The position numbers and the translations under genes were made by a program. DNA of 64,000 nucleotides from Flammula alnicola. Taxonomy: Eukaryota > Basidiomycota > Agaricomycetes > Agaricales > Strophariaceae. The stretch is from contig JADNRV010000041.1 in assembly GCA_015499995.1 (NCBI GenBank), positions 285,038-349,037 of the forward strand, written 5' to 3'. Below, in pieces: positions 10,508-22,149 of the stretch (the stretch's first letter is position 1; the number at the start of each line of letters is the position of its first letter). The notes under the pieces are model-generated. The model did not search any database. It was not told where the DNA came from and was given only the letters and a program-made list of their open reading frames with translations.

Positions 10508-10737
10508 AGTCAACGACCAAACCAAACCAGGCGGTGCACGCACATGCCAATGTTATCGGCCAGGGCACAGTTGAGCGCAAACAAAGAGATTGGTGAAAAG
10601 CAATAGATTCCTCCCTCTCCCTCCTTCGATTTTTTGATTTTTTGATTTATTATTTTATTTATTTTAATATTTCCCCACAAACACCAGTATCGGGCCCTAT
10701 TCAGAAAAACAATCCTAGTCAAAGAGTGATTAGGTCT

Positions 10738-11743
10738 CTAGCCTACAGGCGTAGTTGGATATGCAGAAGGAGGAGGGCTGGCGTGGTCGGTCTCGAAGCA
10801 CCCTCCTGCGGATAAGTATATAAATCTGGTTCCCACTCGCCTACTTTGCTCAGGCGAGTGTGTTATCCAGATCATAGCTTTCACAGTTGTACCGGCCGAG
10901 CGAACCTTTTCTAGTATCAAGTTCTCTACCAATAACGAAGTTTCCGTGTCTAACGCAGATGTGGGCTCTGTCCAGAGAAAAATCAGCAAAATGAGACCAG
11001 GGAATAGAGTTTGAAGCTCAAATTAAACATGCATACCGTCGAAGAGAAGGACTTCGGCAGTATTGAGGGACAGAGCCGCGGCAAGCAAGATGCGCTGACC
11101 CTCGCCACCACTGAGGTTCATCCAGGGACGACTCCAGAGGTCGGGGTCGACCCCCCAGGCCTCCCCAACTTCGAATGCGCGTTTGATAACGTCTTCAGTT
11201 GTGCCTTCAATGTCCCGCAGGGCTTGGTGTGCTTGGAGGTTTGTAATGGAGACCAGAAAGTCGTACGGTGAGCCAGGTAGCAGCGCTGGTCTCTGCGGAA
11301 CGTATAGGACTCGTGTTCTGTAGGCCGGTATACCTGTCGTGAGCGGGTAAGCATGTGAAGCTAGCCAGCTACAGCAAGAATGGGTGCACCGTATTCTTGG
11401 GGTGTACTAGATTCAGAAGATGCTGTGATCAGTTAATAAGGACACAAACGTCGCCCACATGGAGTATAACTCACGCTCCTCTATACAGACTATCGCCAGA
11501 ATGCATGGCCAAGTGGGCAATACACTTCAAGAGGGTTGATTTCCCTGATCCACTCCTTCCTTGCAAAACAAGTACGTCGCCTGATGATTGGTGACAAAAA
11601 AGAGGGTTGTTAAATCGTGAAGGCCTGCTGGACAAGTGAAAAGACTAACCTTCATGTAGACTGAAGCTGATGTTTGAAAATATATTTGAACCCTTTTCAA
11701 GATAGCAAGTGATCTTCCTCAGCTCCAGGATGGGTTCTTCCAT
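10738..11743 (-). CDS. ABC-type ATPase, FetA/YbbL-like
   Basis: Five exons (11743-11650, 11580-11475, 11406-11390, 11333-11037, 10967-10738) join in frame to 247 residues, the size of a lone ABC ATPase domain. Walker A is GRSGSGKST. The Q-loop region is RVLYVPQRPALLPGSP, the signature LSGGEGQR, and Walker B runs into DEPTSALD (the residue before D is read across a splice). An H-loop histidine sits in WITHSPEQS. The order and length resemble bacterial FetA (YbbL), the ATPase half of an iron/metal-stress exporter, which in fungi occurs as a separate gene. No membrane segment is encoded, so a partner permease would be needed. Exon 3 is only 17 nt. ATG at 11743 starts directly with the typical N-terminal strand (EEPILELRKI). 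Confidence 0.82.
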
Positions 11744-12143
11744 GGTGAACGACAAGGAACGTCTGAAACTGAGCGCAGCAAATTGAAATTGTCGCAAACG
11801 TCAGCACACTTCGACAAACGTGCCGCGCGCTGCTACTGAATGGTAATGATAGTAAATTTAGTTGCGTGGGACTCGCATTGACGTCAGGCACAATACTTGA
11901 GCATGGTGGCATTGAGATAAGTATAGGATGTAATTGCAGAAGGTTCGCAAGTTCGGAATTATTCAGAGGAAGCCTGTCATATCATGCATCACCGCTGAGG
12001 CATATGGAGAGTAAGATTTTGCAACACCCTGGTTCGAGTTGGCCCTAAAAATATGAGCCGGGATTATACGTTTGAGACAGATCGTATGTAGTCAGAGGGT
12101 CGTCTACGATAAATTATACTATGGCTAAATGACAGTAGAGGGC
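11744..12143. other. Gap between FetA-like start and TOM40 stop
   Basis: This 400 bp holds the promoter of the ABC ATPase and the 3' flank of TOM40, both on the minus strand. I see no further gene or notable repeat. Confidence 0.5.
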
Positions 12144-13408
12144 TCAAGGCGGGGGAACCATTCCCATCTCTTCAGGTGTCAAGGTGGTGCTCTCGATCAT
12201 TACACCGACACCGACCTTGGCTTGGTTCTAAATAAAAGGATTTAGTCAAAAACCGGTTCATCAACAAAGAATGCGGAGGACAATACCTTGAAGTGATCAA
12301 TTTCCCCTGATACGAGGAAAGCAAATGCAGGAATGAATCTTTGCTCAAGCAGCGCAGAGACTTTTCCGGTAGAGTCGACCTGAGCCCTAAATTGAGCGAC
12401 CCTGAAGTCGTATCGGGCACCTAGTGTCCCAATGGCATCACGACGGTTGGGGGCGTTGATTAATTGCAAATCAGCAGCAACCTCGACTTTTTCACTCAAT
12501 TTTTGCCAGTATGTCGCCTGTAAGACACCCTGGGGCTGAACTTGAGCGGTGGCGATCCAGCTCTTATCCGTGCTCGTAATTTTTGCAAGGTAGGAATTTG
12601 CAAAGTCGCTACCTTGTGGTCCGCGTTGGTAGAGAGACTCGATGCCGAGCGCCAAGTTTTTTGAGATAGATTGAAGGTAGCTGCCGATGTACACGCCGGA
12701 GGCATCTGCTGGGGAGGGGTTGACAGCTTTAAAGTTGAGGTGGAAATCCGATCCCATGAAGTCGTGCTCAAGCTGAATCATATTGTGCCCGGCTTGTTGC
12801 GACAACTAGAATCAACGTGTCAATGGCGGATTATTCACGTTGGAAGACTAGGACTTACTTGAGCCTGCGCTTTGAAGACGTTGTTTGCCGTCCAACCGTG
12901 GTTAAAGCGGGCGTTAACGCTGCCTTCGTGGTCCATTGTACCTTGAAGGAAGACCTGGGCGCCTGTGAGTGTCTTGTATTGAACATAAAGTTGAAAACAA
13001 TACCTTTTCGTTGGCAAAGTTAACGCCAAGGCTGTATGACGCGGGTTGCACCGATGAACCAAGGACGAAAGAGTGCGTCAATTGAAACAGCGGGTTGATA
13101 GAGAGACTCTTGGTCAAGTCCGCCCGAGCACCATCGAAGATATAGTTGGTGAGGTGGGTGGCTGATTACGAGGTAAACGGAAGACACGACATAACGGAAA
13201 CGAGAATGAAGCACATACCCTTCACTTCCTTCTGGGTGTTTTCAACTGAGCCGGGATATGGGAGCCCGAGGTCTACTCTCCAACGCGTGAAACGGTCGTA
13301 GGCATTGAAGAAAGGAGATACGGGAGCGAAGTAGGACGGTACTATGGGTGTGGAGTGCACATTGGGATTAGGTTGCGCGTCCTTTTCGGGCAGGGAGAGG
13401 GAGGCCAT
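12144..13408 (-). CDS. TOM40: Mitochondrial import channel Tom40
   Basis: Five exons (13408-13219, 13161-13004, 12954-12859, 12805-12287, 12227-12144) give 348 residues, normal for Tom40, the 19-strand porin-like pore of the outer-membrane TOM complex. A Pro/Tyr-rich N-terminal segment precedes the barrel (PFFNAYDRFTRWRVDLGLP). Barrel motifs include NYIFDGARADLTKSL, FLQGTMDHEGSVNARFN, MIQLEHDFMGSDF and GARYDFRVAQFRAQVDSTG. The end is VGVGVMIE followed by a short acidic/Pro tail. The second intron has competing acceptors; using CCCAG before GTCTTCCTT keeps frame and gives the family sequence (NEK-VFLQG), whereas an earlier CAAG would need a 31 bp intron. Confidence 0.93.
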
Positions 13409-13853
13409 AAAGATGAAGAGAGAAGTGTAACGGTGGCAAGAGAAAAATTGCGCCAAATATGAGCAAGCACCACATATTGGGTAAAGTCACGTCAGTGGCG
13501 ACGGCGGCCACAGAACTTCAACTTGTTGTAACAGTACAACAAACTTGTAACCTTTTATTGATAATCACTGCGGTATCGGCAAAAAAATGTCCTTTTCTAC
13601 AAGACTGCGCTTTATAGGCTGCCAAGTGCATAGCTAAAAGAACGGAAGATTGTTTCACAGTTCCGATTTATCGCCCCGGTCTCCACTTGTCTGACGCTCA
13701 TGTCCGTGGAGTCGCCGTCCAATTCGAAATCTTGCCGGATACGCAAGTTTATATATGAATTCCAGTGCATCCTTCTAATCTTAAATACTCTCTTGCATCT
13801 CTTCCTTATTATACCACCTTCTCCCCATGGCCGCTTATCTTCCTCCTCTACAG
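13409..13853. promoter_or_regulatory. Divergent promoter TOM40 / first GT15 gene, with inverted repeat
   Basis: The 445 bp between the two start codons contain a perfect inverted repeat, TTGTTGTA-acag-TACAACAA, at 13523-13542. A symmetric site of this size could bind a dimeric regulator. An alternative in-frame ATG for the downstream gene lies at 13827. Confidence 0.4.
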
Positions 13854-15701
13854 ATGTCTCCCAGACGTCTTGTCTTCATCGTCTTCGTTTTCGTCGTAAG
13901 TTTATTCTATCTATACACCGAAGCTGTCTCACACCCCGAACATATTGCAGTTTAGCCTCCATTACCTTTTCACCGTCGTATTTAAGGATTATACCCGGAC
14001 ACCAACTCTCTCCCAGCTGGGGGATCACCTGGGCCTCTCTAATTTCTACGAGAATTCCACAACAACTCAAGAGAAATTCGTAACCTCAGACGAAGTCTCA
14101 TCTCCGACAGACCACACGCAAGGACTACCTTTCTCCGGTAGAGCGAATGCGACGTTTGTTTTTCTCTGTCGAAACAACGACCTCAATGGCGCCATCTCAA
14201 GTATTCAGCAAATGGAAGATCGATTTAACAAGAAACAGGGTTATCCATGGGTCTTGCTGAATGAGGAGCCGTTCACTGAAGAATTTAAGAGGTCAACGCA
14301 TTGACATATTTTTTATCGTTTCTTTCACTGAACGTGTTCTGCAGAAGGGTCAGCGTGCTCACTGACGCCCAGATCCATTTTGGCCAAATACCGGCGGAGC
14401 ATTGGTACCAACCCGAATGGATCGACGAGGAGCAAGCGAGGGCCGGACGACTGCGGATGATGGCTCAGGGCATAATTTACGCTGGTACGTCGCGAGGTTT
14501 ACAGATTACCTCCTGCGCAGTCGACTCACCGGTTCCGCAATGTAGGTAGCGTGCCGTGCGTAGATCTCCATATCTCCGAGACGTCGGCGTACCGAAATAT
14601 CATCATTGACACGTCGTTCTTAGTTACAGAAATATGTGTCGATTCAATTCCGGGGTAGGCGCTGCTGGCCTCAACGATGACGACATTGCTCATAATCACA
14701 TTTCGCGGTATAGTTTTTCTTCCAGCATGAATTATTGAAACCCTACCGGTATTATTGGAGGTGAGTTCTACTTGTTTCATCGTCAAGTTATCGCGCTAAT
14801 AATGCACTTTAGAGTCGAGTAAGTCAACTAGCCGACACTGCTCTCTTCAACCCATTGAGTAATAAGCTCCCCAGGCCCGACGTTAAATTTTTCTGTGACG
14901 TGAATTATGACCCTTTCAAATTCATGGAAGCGAATGACAAGATTTACGGTAAGCCGCACTACGAACCTACCACGCCCCGTGTTCTCATCCGTGACATCTG
15001 GTCTAGGCTTCACGATATCCTTGGTGGAATGGGAAGCTACGATACCCACTTTGTGGAGCACAGTCAAGGGTGCGTGAGAATAACACGTTGTGATACACTG
15101 TCCTTATCTCGTCACAGAATTCATTGTCGAACACCCCGAATATGTTAGCCCGGATAATTCCATGGGATACGTATCAGACGACCATGGAGAATCATACAAT
15201 CTCTGTCATTGTAAGGGGAAAATATAGATCTTCTCAATTCTTGTTCTCACCTTTTCTTGTCACAGTCTGGAGTAACTTTGAGATTGCCGACATGGATTTC
15301 TGGCGAGGTGAGGCGTATCAAAAGTTTTTCGAGTTTCTAGAGTCCAAAGGTGGCTTTTACTATGAGGTGAGTTGGTAATTTTAGCTGAATGGCGATGCCT
15401 CATCACCTGGTTCACGTACATCAAGCGATGGGGAGATGCACCTGTGCATAGCATAGCAGCAGCTTTGTTCGCGCGAAAAGATCAAGTCCACTTCTTCCGG
15501 GACATCGGCTACAGACACGACCCATTCCAACATTGTCCTACGGGTGATGACTGGGTCAAAGGCCGGTGTTCTTGTGATCCTAATGATAGTTTTGGTGCGC
15601 GCTGTGGGCTCTTGTTGTTATTTAATTGCGGCTAATTATCTCTTTTTTTAGATTACGCCCAAAATTCGTGCATTAGAAAGTATGATGCGTTGTATCACTA
15701 G
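13854..15701 (+). CDS. Golgi alpha-1,2-mannosyltransferase, KTR/MNT (GT15), copy 1
   Basis: Thirteen exons (13854-13895, 13951-14291, 14345-14484, 14546-14555, 14624-14654, 14714-14760, 14813-14818, 14875-14948, 15007-15069, 15118-15210, 15266-15366, 15426-15594, 15652-15701) give 374 residues. The first exon encodes a short cytosolic tail and signal-anchor (RRLVFIVFVFV), as in type II Golgi enzymes. Family motifs: [28 protein letters not shown], the DDHGESYNLCHFWSNFEI catalytic block and GYRHDPFQHCP. Kre2/Ktr enzymes transfer mannose from GDP-mannose to O- and N-glycans. Exons 4 (10 nt) and 7 (6 nt) are microexons. A start at 13827 would add nine residues. It lies in tandem with a paralogue at 16086. 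Confidence 0.9.
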
Positions 15702-16085
15702 ATGTTATCTCTAAACTCCCGCTAGTCGGGTTGATTTTTGCTAATCGATATTCTGCTTTGAATTTGCAATAGACATTGTAGTATAGACGTCACACATAAA
15801 TAGAATCTAAATTGTACTATTTATAACTTTGACGGAAGATGTTCCTGAAATAAAAACAGGCAACGCGCCGGCTTGCGGCGGTGCGGAACCGCACCGCAGC
15901 AGAAGTGTTGCGCCTTACGTAAGAATGGATCTCAGCGCGGTCTCCTGTCTAACATAAGTATTTCCAGCACAACACCTTACATCTGCCACCTTCTTCTCAC
16001 CGTCATACGTCTAGCGCTTTACACAAGGCGCTAGCGTGAGCCCGTATTTTCAGCGTCGTACAATTCAAGCTTCTTTTCAACCAAG
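15702..16085. promoter_or_regulatory. Gap between the two GT15 genes, with two palindromes
   Basis: A 9-bp inverted repeat, GCGGTGCGG-aa-CCGCACCGC, lies at 15878-15897. Its core CGG-N2-CCG is the kind of symmetric site used by Zn2Cys6 regulators; it could instead act as a 3'-end hairpin for copy 1. A second inverted repeat, CTAGCGC...GCGCTAG, lies at 16011-16034, about 50 bp before the second start codon. No gene fits in between. Confidence 0.45.
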
Positions 16086-17975
16086 ATGATGACCCCCATG
16101 CGATATGTTTTCCTTGCCCTGGCCATCCTCGTTCGTAGCACATGCAAAAGTCTCGCACATTCAGCTGATATCACTTCCTCTACAATCAGATTAGTTTGCA
16201 CTATATCATCAGTTTCTCCAATGAAGACTATGGACGCGCGACATCACTCCAGAAACTCAAGTCCCATGTTATAGGATCACAGTCTAACGTACCTCCGTAT
16301 AAACTTCCCATTTCTGAAGACTACCGCACGCACCAGAATACTACCTCACCCCAGGGCCGGAAAGCAAACGCAGCCATTGTCATGCTAGGTTCGAGTCAAT
16401 GATCTTTATGGTCCAGTACCATGCTAATTAAATGTCCATGTAGCGAGAAACAGCGACCTGAACGGTGTCATCAGCAGCATGAAGCAGTTGGAAGATCGTT
16501 TTAACAAGAAATTCCAATACCCTTATGTCTTTCTGAACGAGCAGCCTTTCGAGGACAATTTCATCCAGTATATGACGTTCCTTCGCCAAATTATTGACTC
16601 TTTGCTCAATGCTCGATTTTGCTTCCAGACGTGTGACAGAACTGACAGATGCTAAAGTCCAGTTCGGTCTCATTCCGAATGACCATTGGGTGCAACCTGC
16701 GCACATTGACGAAGACAAGGCTACTGCATCTCGCGATAAAATGATGAAGGATAACGTTATCTACGGAGGTATGCCCATCTGCTCCCCTTCTCGCATTATA
16801 GCTGCTTGACTTCAGAACAGGCAGCGTCCCGTACCGGAATATGTGTCGATTCAATTCAGGTGTATGTTCTATATTTTGCATACTCTCTAGCAAGGAGATT
16901 AAGACAGTCTGTAGTTCTTCTATCGTCACGAACTTCTTAAACCATTCCAGTACTACTGGAGGTGAGTCTTATCTCATGTTCCAACTACGAGTTTCGCTGA
17001 CAATTTCACAGGGTTGAGTAAGTTTTGTGCTGTCTTGATTCGTGGCCGACACCTTATATCTCGTATAACGCAGGCCTGACGTCAAGTTCTTCTGCGACCT
17101 CGACTACGATCCCTTCTTGATTATGCAAGACCAAAACAAGATGTATGGTAGGTAATCTTGTCAGTCGTTTCTCTCCAGACTCTCATCACGGTCGTACGTG
17201 CAGGTTTCACAGTATCCCTCTACGAATACGAAGCCACCATCCCGACTCTATGGCAAACAGTCAAAGGTTCGCTTACTTGCCCTTTTCTTGTGCCTTGGGA
17301 ATGACGAATGTCTTTTAGAATTCATCAAGGCCAACCCGGATCTCATTTCGCCCGACAACGCCATGCAATTCCTTTCTGACGACGGTGGCGAGACATACAA
17401 TCGGTGTCACTGTAAGGCTTCATATACCATAGCATTTTTCTTGGTCTCTAATATATATGCCTCTAGTCTGGAGTAACTTCGAGATCGGCAACCTTGACCT
17501 ATGGAGAAGTGAAGCGTACTCCAAGTTCTTTGATTTCCTCGATGAGAAGGGTGGCTTCTATTACGAGGTCAGGACACTGAGCTAGTTAACCATTACACTT
17601 TTTGAATGTTGCATTGATATAGCGCTGGGGAGATGCTCCCGTACACAGCATTGGAGCTGCGCTGTTTGCGAGGAAGGATCAAATTGTGAGTCTTCGATAT
17701 TGATATCTGTTTGTATATGCCTTGTACGGCCTCAGCTCAATGGTTCATGACAGCATTTCTTCAACGATATTGGATATCGGCACGAACCATTCCAGCACTG
17801 CCCACAGGGAGACTCCCACAAACGGGGGAAATGCTGGTGCGACAGCACGCAGAACTTCGGTACGGAAAATTGACTAGATCCTCGTCAAACCCTGTCTGAC
17901 CTTTCTTCTTTTACCTTCCTCCCAGACTACGAATGGTACTCGTGTTTAAACAGATACGATAAAATGTTTGGTTGA
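16086..17975 (+). CDS. Golgi alpha-1,2-mannosyltransferase, KTR/MNT (GT15), copy 2
   Basis: Fourteen exons (16086-16130, 16190-16388, 16444-16567, 16629-16768, 16821-16861, 16915-16961, 17012-17017, 17074-17147, 17204-17266, 17319-17411, 17467-17567, 17623-17685, 17754-17859, 17926-17975) give 383 residues. The layout matches copy 1: signal-anchor ([11 protein letters not shown]), [71 protein letters not shown] and [11 protein letters not shown]. The 6-nt exon 7 is conserved with copy 1. The intron that splits GSVP from YRN in copy 1 is absent here, while an extra intron follows DQI. The pair looks like an old tandem duplication, since the stem regions have diverged strongly. Confidence 0.9.
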
Positions 17976-18120
17976 TACCTTGCATGTCAACAAGATAGAT
18001 TGCCGTGTCGTGTCCCAGCCACATATCTCTAACTTGTTCATTTCACCGGAGCTGGAAACTTCACATGCCTGCCCTTACTGCAAGACTTTCGCTTCATAAT
18101 TGAACAATGAATATTGACCA

Positions 18121-21100
18121 TTATAATATAGATTGTGAATAGTATTGGTACTGTGATACTAAGTGTCAAAATCAAATTCCTGAAAGCAAGTCATGACAGC
18201 GTACCGAGTCGTATAGTCTTGTCCAATGTGACCCCAGAGAGCTGTCAATAAGTCGATTAATGTATTCGCTGGTCAGAGCATGTGTCAAGGTTGGCTGGAA
18301 TCGATCTCGAAGGTGGTTTGCTGTTTGATCACCGGAAACAGCGAAGCATGGCAACATTGAATCTAAATGCAAAAAAAAAAAAATGATTAGGAGAAATTCC
18401 GCCGCTAGATATTTCAACTTACCTTTTTGCATTAGTTCAACAAGGGCTGAATGTGAAGAGATCTTGTAAGTGTGTGTGCTATCTTAGAAAAGAACAACAT
18501 ACTGATGATTCTGTCACAATGTTTCCGGGCGGCTTCAAATCCTTCACGGAATAGGGCCTTAAATTCAAGGAAGGCGGTACCTGTAACCCCTCCAAGGACT
18601 TCTACATATTCTGGAGGGAGCTTGAAAGGAGCTGCCTCGAAACCGATATTCCCAGGAGTGTTGCTCAATATGAACCCAAAATCAATATGTATGAGGTGGC
18701 CGTCGCGGTCAATGAGAATATTTCCGTTATGTCGATCCTTGATCTGGAGAAGATACGTTACAATTGAGTATCCTGTGTCACGTATCAGTTTAATGGCAAA
18801 AATAATAGAAGGAAGCTTCCGTCACCTGCTAGTGATTTGGCAAAGTTCTTTTGCGCCCTTGCGAATTTGGCCGATGATAGTTCTCCATATGTCTAAATGG
18901 GAATTGTGTTTGAGCACAGAATCGAGGTGCGAAGAAAAGACAAACAGATATGAAATGGTCCATCAATGTGACATGCCCAAGTTTTCCGCTGGCTAATCTT
19001 CTGGCATACTCTGCCTTCTTGATTGAGTGTATCGAGACAGCATCCGTGATGGTTTCAACAAGTCCAGATGAAGATCCTGTAATCATAATACGGAAGCTGT
19101 GGAGGTTGTCATCTAATATGCCTTCGAAAAATTGAAGTATTTCACATACTATTTCACCCAGCAAGCGCACTTTTCCTCAGCCCAAATTCCTTGAAATTCG
19201 TGAATGAGCTGGACAGCAAGTTGTTCCTGTCGTAAGTCGCCACCAGTTTTGACAATCACAGACACGCAATCCCAGTTGGCTAGCGGGAATGGTTACTGTC
19301 TGAAAGCAATATTTACAGAACAACCTACCCAAATGACCGTAAGGAGAGCCGTGACGTATCCGACTCTACATGAAAGACTTAAAATCAAGGTCTTGAAGGG
19401 GAAGCCCAGCGAAGTACATACCTTCTTCGCTGCCCATGATTCACTGAAGACGACGGCCGACGGATCTACTTTGTTGAGTTCTCGACGAATAATTCCTTCA
19501 TCCTCAGCAGACTTGGTGCTCCCGCTGATGACAGTGCTTCGCATCATGGCATCGCCTTCGCTTCCCTTCATTCGTTCCATTCGTTCCTCCTCTAGGGAAA
19601 GCATCTCCTTCATGACGCGATCGCGAATCGCAGAAGCCTCGGCACGAGGTAGCCTCATGCGACTATGCATTGGCTGAGAAACTTCCATTGAACCGCTGTG
19701 CCTGCCTACATATTGTTTTTTGTGTTGTTTAGAGTATAGTCGACGAGAAGAACAAAAATGCACTCACCGGAACGATCTAGAATATTGTCTGGACGAGAGG
19801 AACCATTAGGTTTTGCAGTCGCTGAAACTGGTTCTCGACTTTGATCCGCATTCAGTTGGGCTAACATGATTGCAGCTGTACGCATTCGTTCAGAATAGTC
19901 GTCGAGAGAGAGAATGCGAATAGTTTCGCTTTCGTTGGCAGACATCTGCGACTGCGATGGAGATATCGAATTCGTCCTACTGAGTGACGGAGACATGAAG
20001 TGCTGAGCCAGTGGGGTATGTCGCAATCTCGTGTCATCAGATTGAGGAAACAGGGGCGAAGAGCGAGCCCAGGTGACCATATCCAACTCCCTATTCTTTG
20101 GTGTAGGTGGCAAAACAATAGAGTCCTCGATGTCCAACATTCGAGAGCGAAGAGGTTGATCGTCGCCATAGAGTTGTTCCACAAGGTCTATTTCCTCTTC
20201 ATCGTTCGAGAAAGTACTTGTGGATGAGTCTGCGGTTGTTGGACCACCCGGGAAAAATGACGATTGTGCCATTGGTGTGAAGGACGTCCGAAGGGAGGCA
20301 TCAGGATCGGTATCTTTCCGGATAGTACTGGAGGAAAGGCCAAAATCGAGCCAACCGCCTCGCTGTTCGACTTCTTTTGTCACCAATTTCCGCAGAATAT
20401 CTTTGTTAGGTCTCTTCATAGGATCAAAATCTAGATCGTTGCTTAGAATTTCGATCAACAGCAGATAAGGCGCGCGTTCAGCCGAGTTAAGGACAACAGC
20501 TTCGCCAGGAGGGATTCGAACTATTCTATGGTGTGGATTAGGAACGCCAGGACTGGGGTCATTGTCTGAGGATGAGCACCACATAGGCATGCAAACCTGC
20601 AATCGGAGTCGGCATCCATACGCGCTAAGGGACATGGAACGTACCTCCGCCGGAAGTTTGTGATTGAGGGCAGTCAATTCTGCTCGAAGAGCCGATACTC
20701 TTGCAGGTTTTGGCACGATAACAAGTCGGTTACAAATGTTCTCAAGGCTGAGAAGAAATTGAACCTTCTTGGATTTCAAAACCATAGAGCTAGGGAATGA
20801 GCAGCGAACGAACCTCGGATAAATAATAATGTCCCCTTAGTAGATGCATCTGGGATTGTGCATCGTACTTTTCCAACAACAAATCAGCCTGATTGACAGC
20901 TGCAGAGCGTAATGGGGTTCGAGCTGAAGCAAGAGACGGCGAAGATTGATAGGGCATGACTACGCTGTCGGAATCAAGTTGGCCTAATGGGTCCGATTCG
21001 GATAACCTTGGTCTGCGGATGGTTTGTAGATGGAGAGGCAGCGCAGGAAGAGTTTGGGCGCCGAAATTACGTCGACGACCTAGGGATCTCCCTGCTTGTA

Positions 21101-21951
21101 ATCCGGAAATTTCAACGGATTTCGGCGGGAGAGGAGGCGGCAATTCTTCGTCAGGACTTGAAGAGAGGTCGTTATCTTCTGTCTCATCAAGCTGCGAGCG
21201 AATGGTAGAGCCATTGTATGGAGCATCGTTGCCATTCGATTGGATGCTTCTGGAACTATCACCCTCCTCATCCGCCCGGCCTTGCTCAATAGCGACCTGC
21301 CCTGTGATTTCCGCGAGCTGAGGCATTGCGGGAGCACCAGCTAGCAGAACTCCGAGTCCCACAAAGACGGGTTCCGCGTGATGCTTGATTTTGCGCCTCC
21401 TGGCGTATGCTGGAAGATTGAAGCCCAGGTAAGGGGAAGACGAGGGCAGGAGTTGATCCCCGAAGACGATTTCATGACACTTATGCAAGACACGCTGGCA
21501 TATCAGGAACGATGGGGAGTATCTATGTGTGGAAAGGTCATTCAGAGTAGCTTGCATAAACCATAGAGTCTGATTAAATGAGTGGTCTGTTAGTTCAGAG
21601 TGCAGGATTAGGAAACGAATCTGACTGACGATTAATGCAATGTGGGTGGAGCGTTGGGCAATTTCAATGACAAAACATTCCAACGCACGAGACTTCGTCG
21701 GTCTAGTTACAAGAAGATGACTGGCAGATATGGTCAAGATACGCGCCTCTAATGAAGATTAATATTTCTGTTCACCAGATAAATCCCCATACGTCGCGCA
21801 ATTCATGAATATCTAGCTCCCGAAGTCTTCGCGTGAGGTAGTAAGTAATTCCTATGTTGTCGGCGTAGAGAAGAAGATATTTGAGAGCGACATGGACCGA
21901 GAAGAATGACGAAGAAAGGAATAGACGGAGGAGGAGAGCATGGGAGGACAT
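18121..21951 (-). CDS. PIK1: Phosphatidylinositol 4-kinase, Pik1/PI4K-beta type
   Basis: Fourteen exons (21951-21776, 21720-21630, 21569-20814, 20764-20645, 20596-19768, 19705-19422, 19365-19329, 19279-19150, 19096-18946, 18892-18826, 18772-18503, 18446-18423, 18362-18205, 18150-18121) give 1,040 residues, as for yeast Pik1. It makes PI4P at the Golgi and nucleus. An N-terminal lipid-kinase-unique helical domain (IGITYYLTRRL; WFMQATLNDLS) is followed by a long Ser-rich linker, a conserved block (RVSALRAELTALNHKLPAEV) and the kinase domain. Kinase motifs: glycine-rich-loop region HGSPYGHL, catalytic lysine in VIVKTGGDLRQEQLA, catalytic loop KDRHNGNILID, and DFGF. The end (YQYYSQSIL) is recovered only through a final 30-nt exon. 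ATG at 21951 is preferred over in-frame 21981. Confidence 0.93.
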
Positions 21952-22149
21952 GACATCTCCCGTTAACACTGATCTCTGCAACAGTGTGCACTGGGGAAAG
22001 ATTCAGGTCTGCGAGGGTCATGTGATTTGTTCCCATCGCTCTCTTGACACGTCCACGGAATCCAACACGACTCGTCTCCTCCTTATTACAACCTGGACAC
22101 CAAAAGCGACATATAGAATCGCAAGAACACTATATAGCTTCAGCGTAAC
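21952..22149. promoter_or_regulatory. Short divergent promoter PIK1 / OST3
   Basis: Only 198 bp separate the two start codons, so the genes must share regulatory DNA. I see a TATATAG-like element about 20 bp before the OST3 ATG but no other recognised site. Confidence 0.5.

Larger units (their letters stand above)
3560..10510 (+). mobile_element. Candidate DNA transposon around the DDE-exonuclease ORF, ends undefined
   Basis: The ORF at 4789-10237 carries a transposase-like core and lies alone in a 7 kb block between a tRNA-Ile gene and a host ABC ATPase gene. Short direct repeats flank it: AGCTGTGGACAG words on the left, ATCTAAGCGAG words on the right, and a shared GAGGCGTGAGCA near 4530 and 10374. 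I could not find terminal inverted repeats or a target-site duplication by eye, so the given bounds are only the outermost repeats. Confidence 0.3.

Noticed and set aside
12954..13003. 31 bp intron or frame break in TOM40
   Set aside because: A later acceptor (CCCAG) gives a 49 bp intron and the expected NEK-VFLQG junction.
18121..18205. PIK1 ending in VRCHDLLSGI by reading through
   Set aside because: A further intron leads to YQYYSQSIL and a stop, the usual PI4K C-terminus.
18370..18385. A-rich run as a possible retroposon tail
   Set aside because: It is the polypyrimidine tract of a PIK1 intron on the minus strand.
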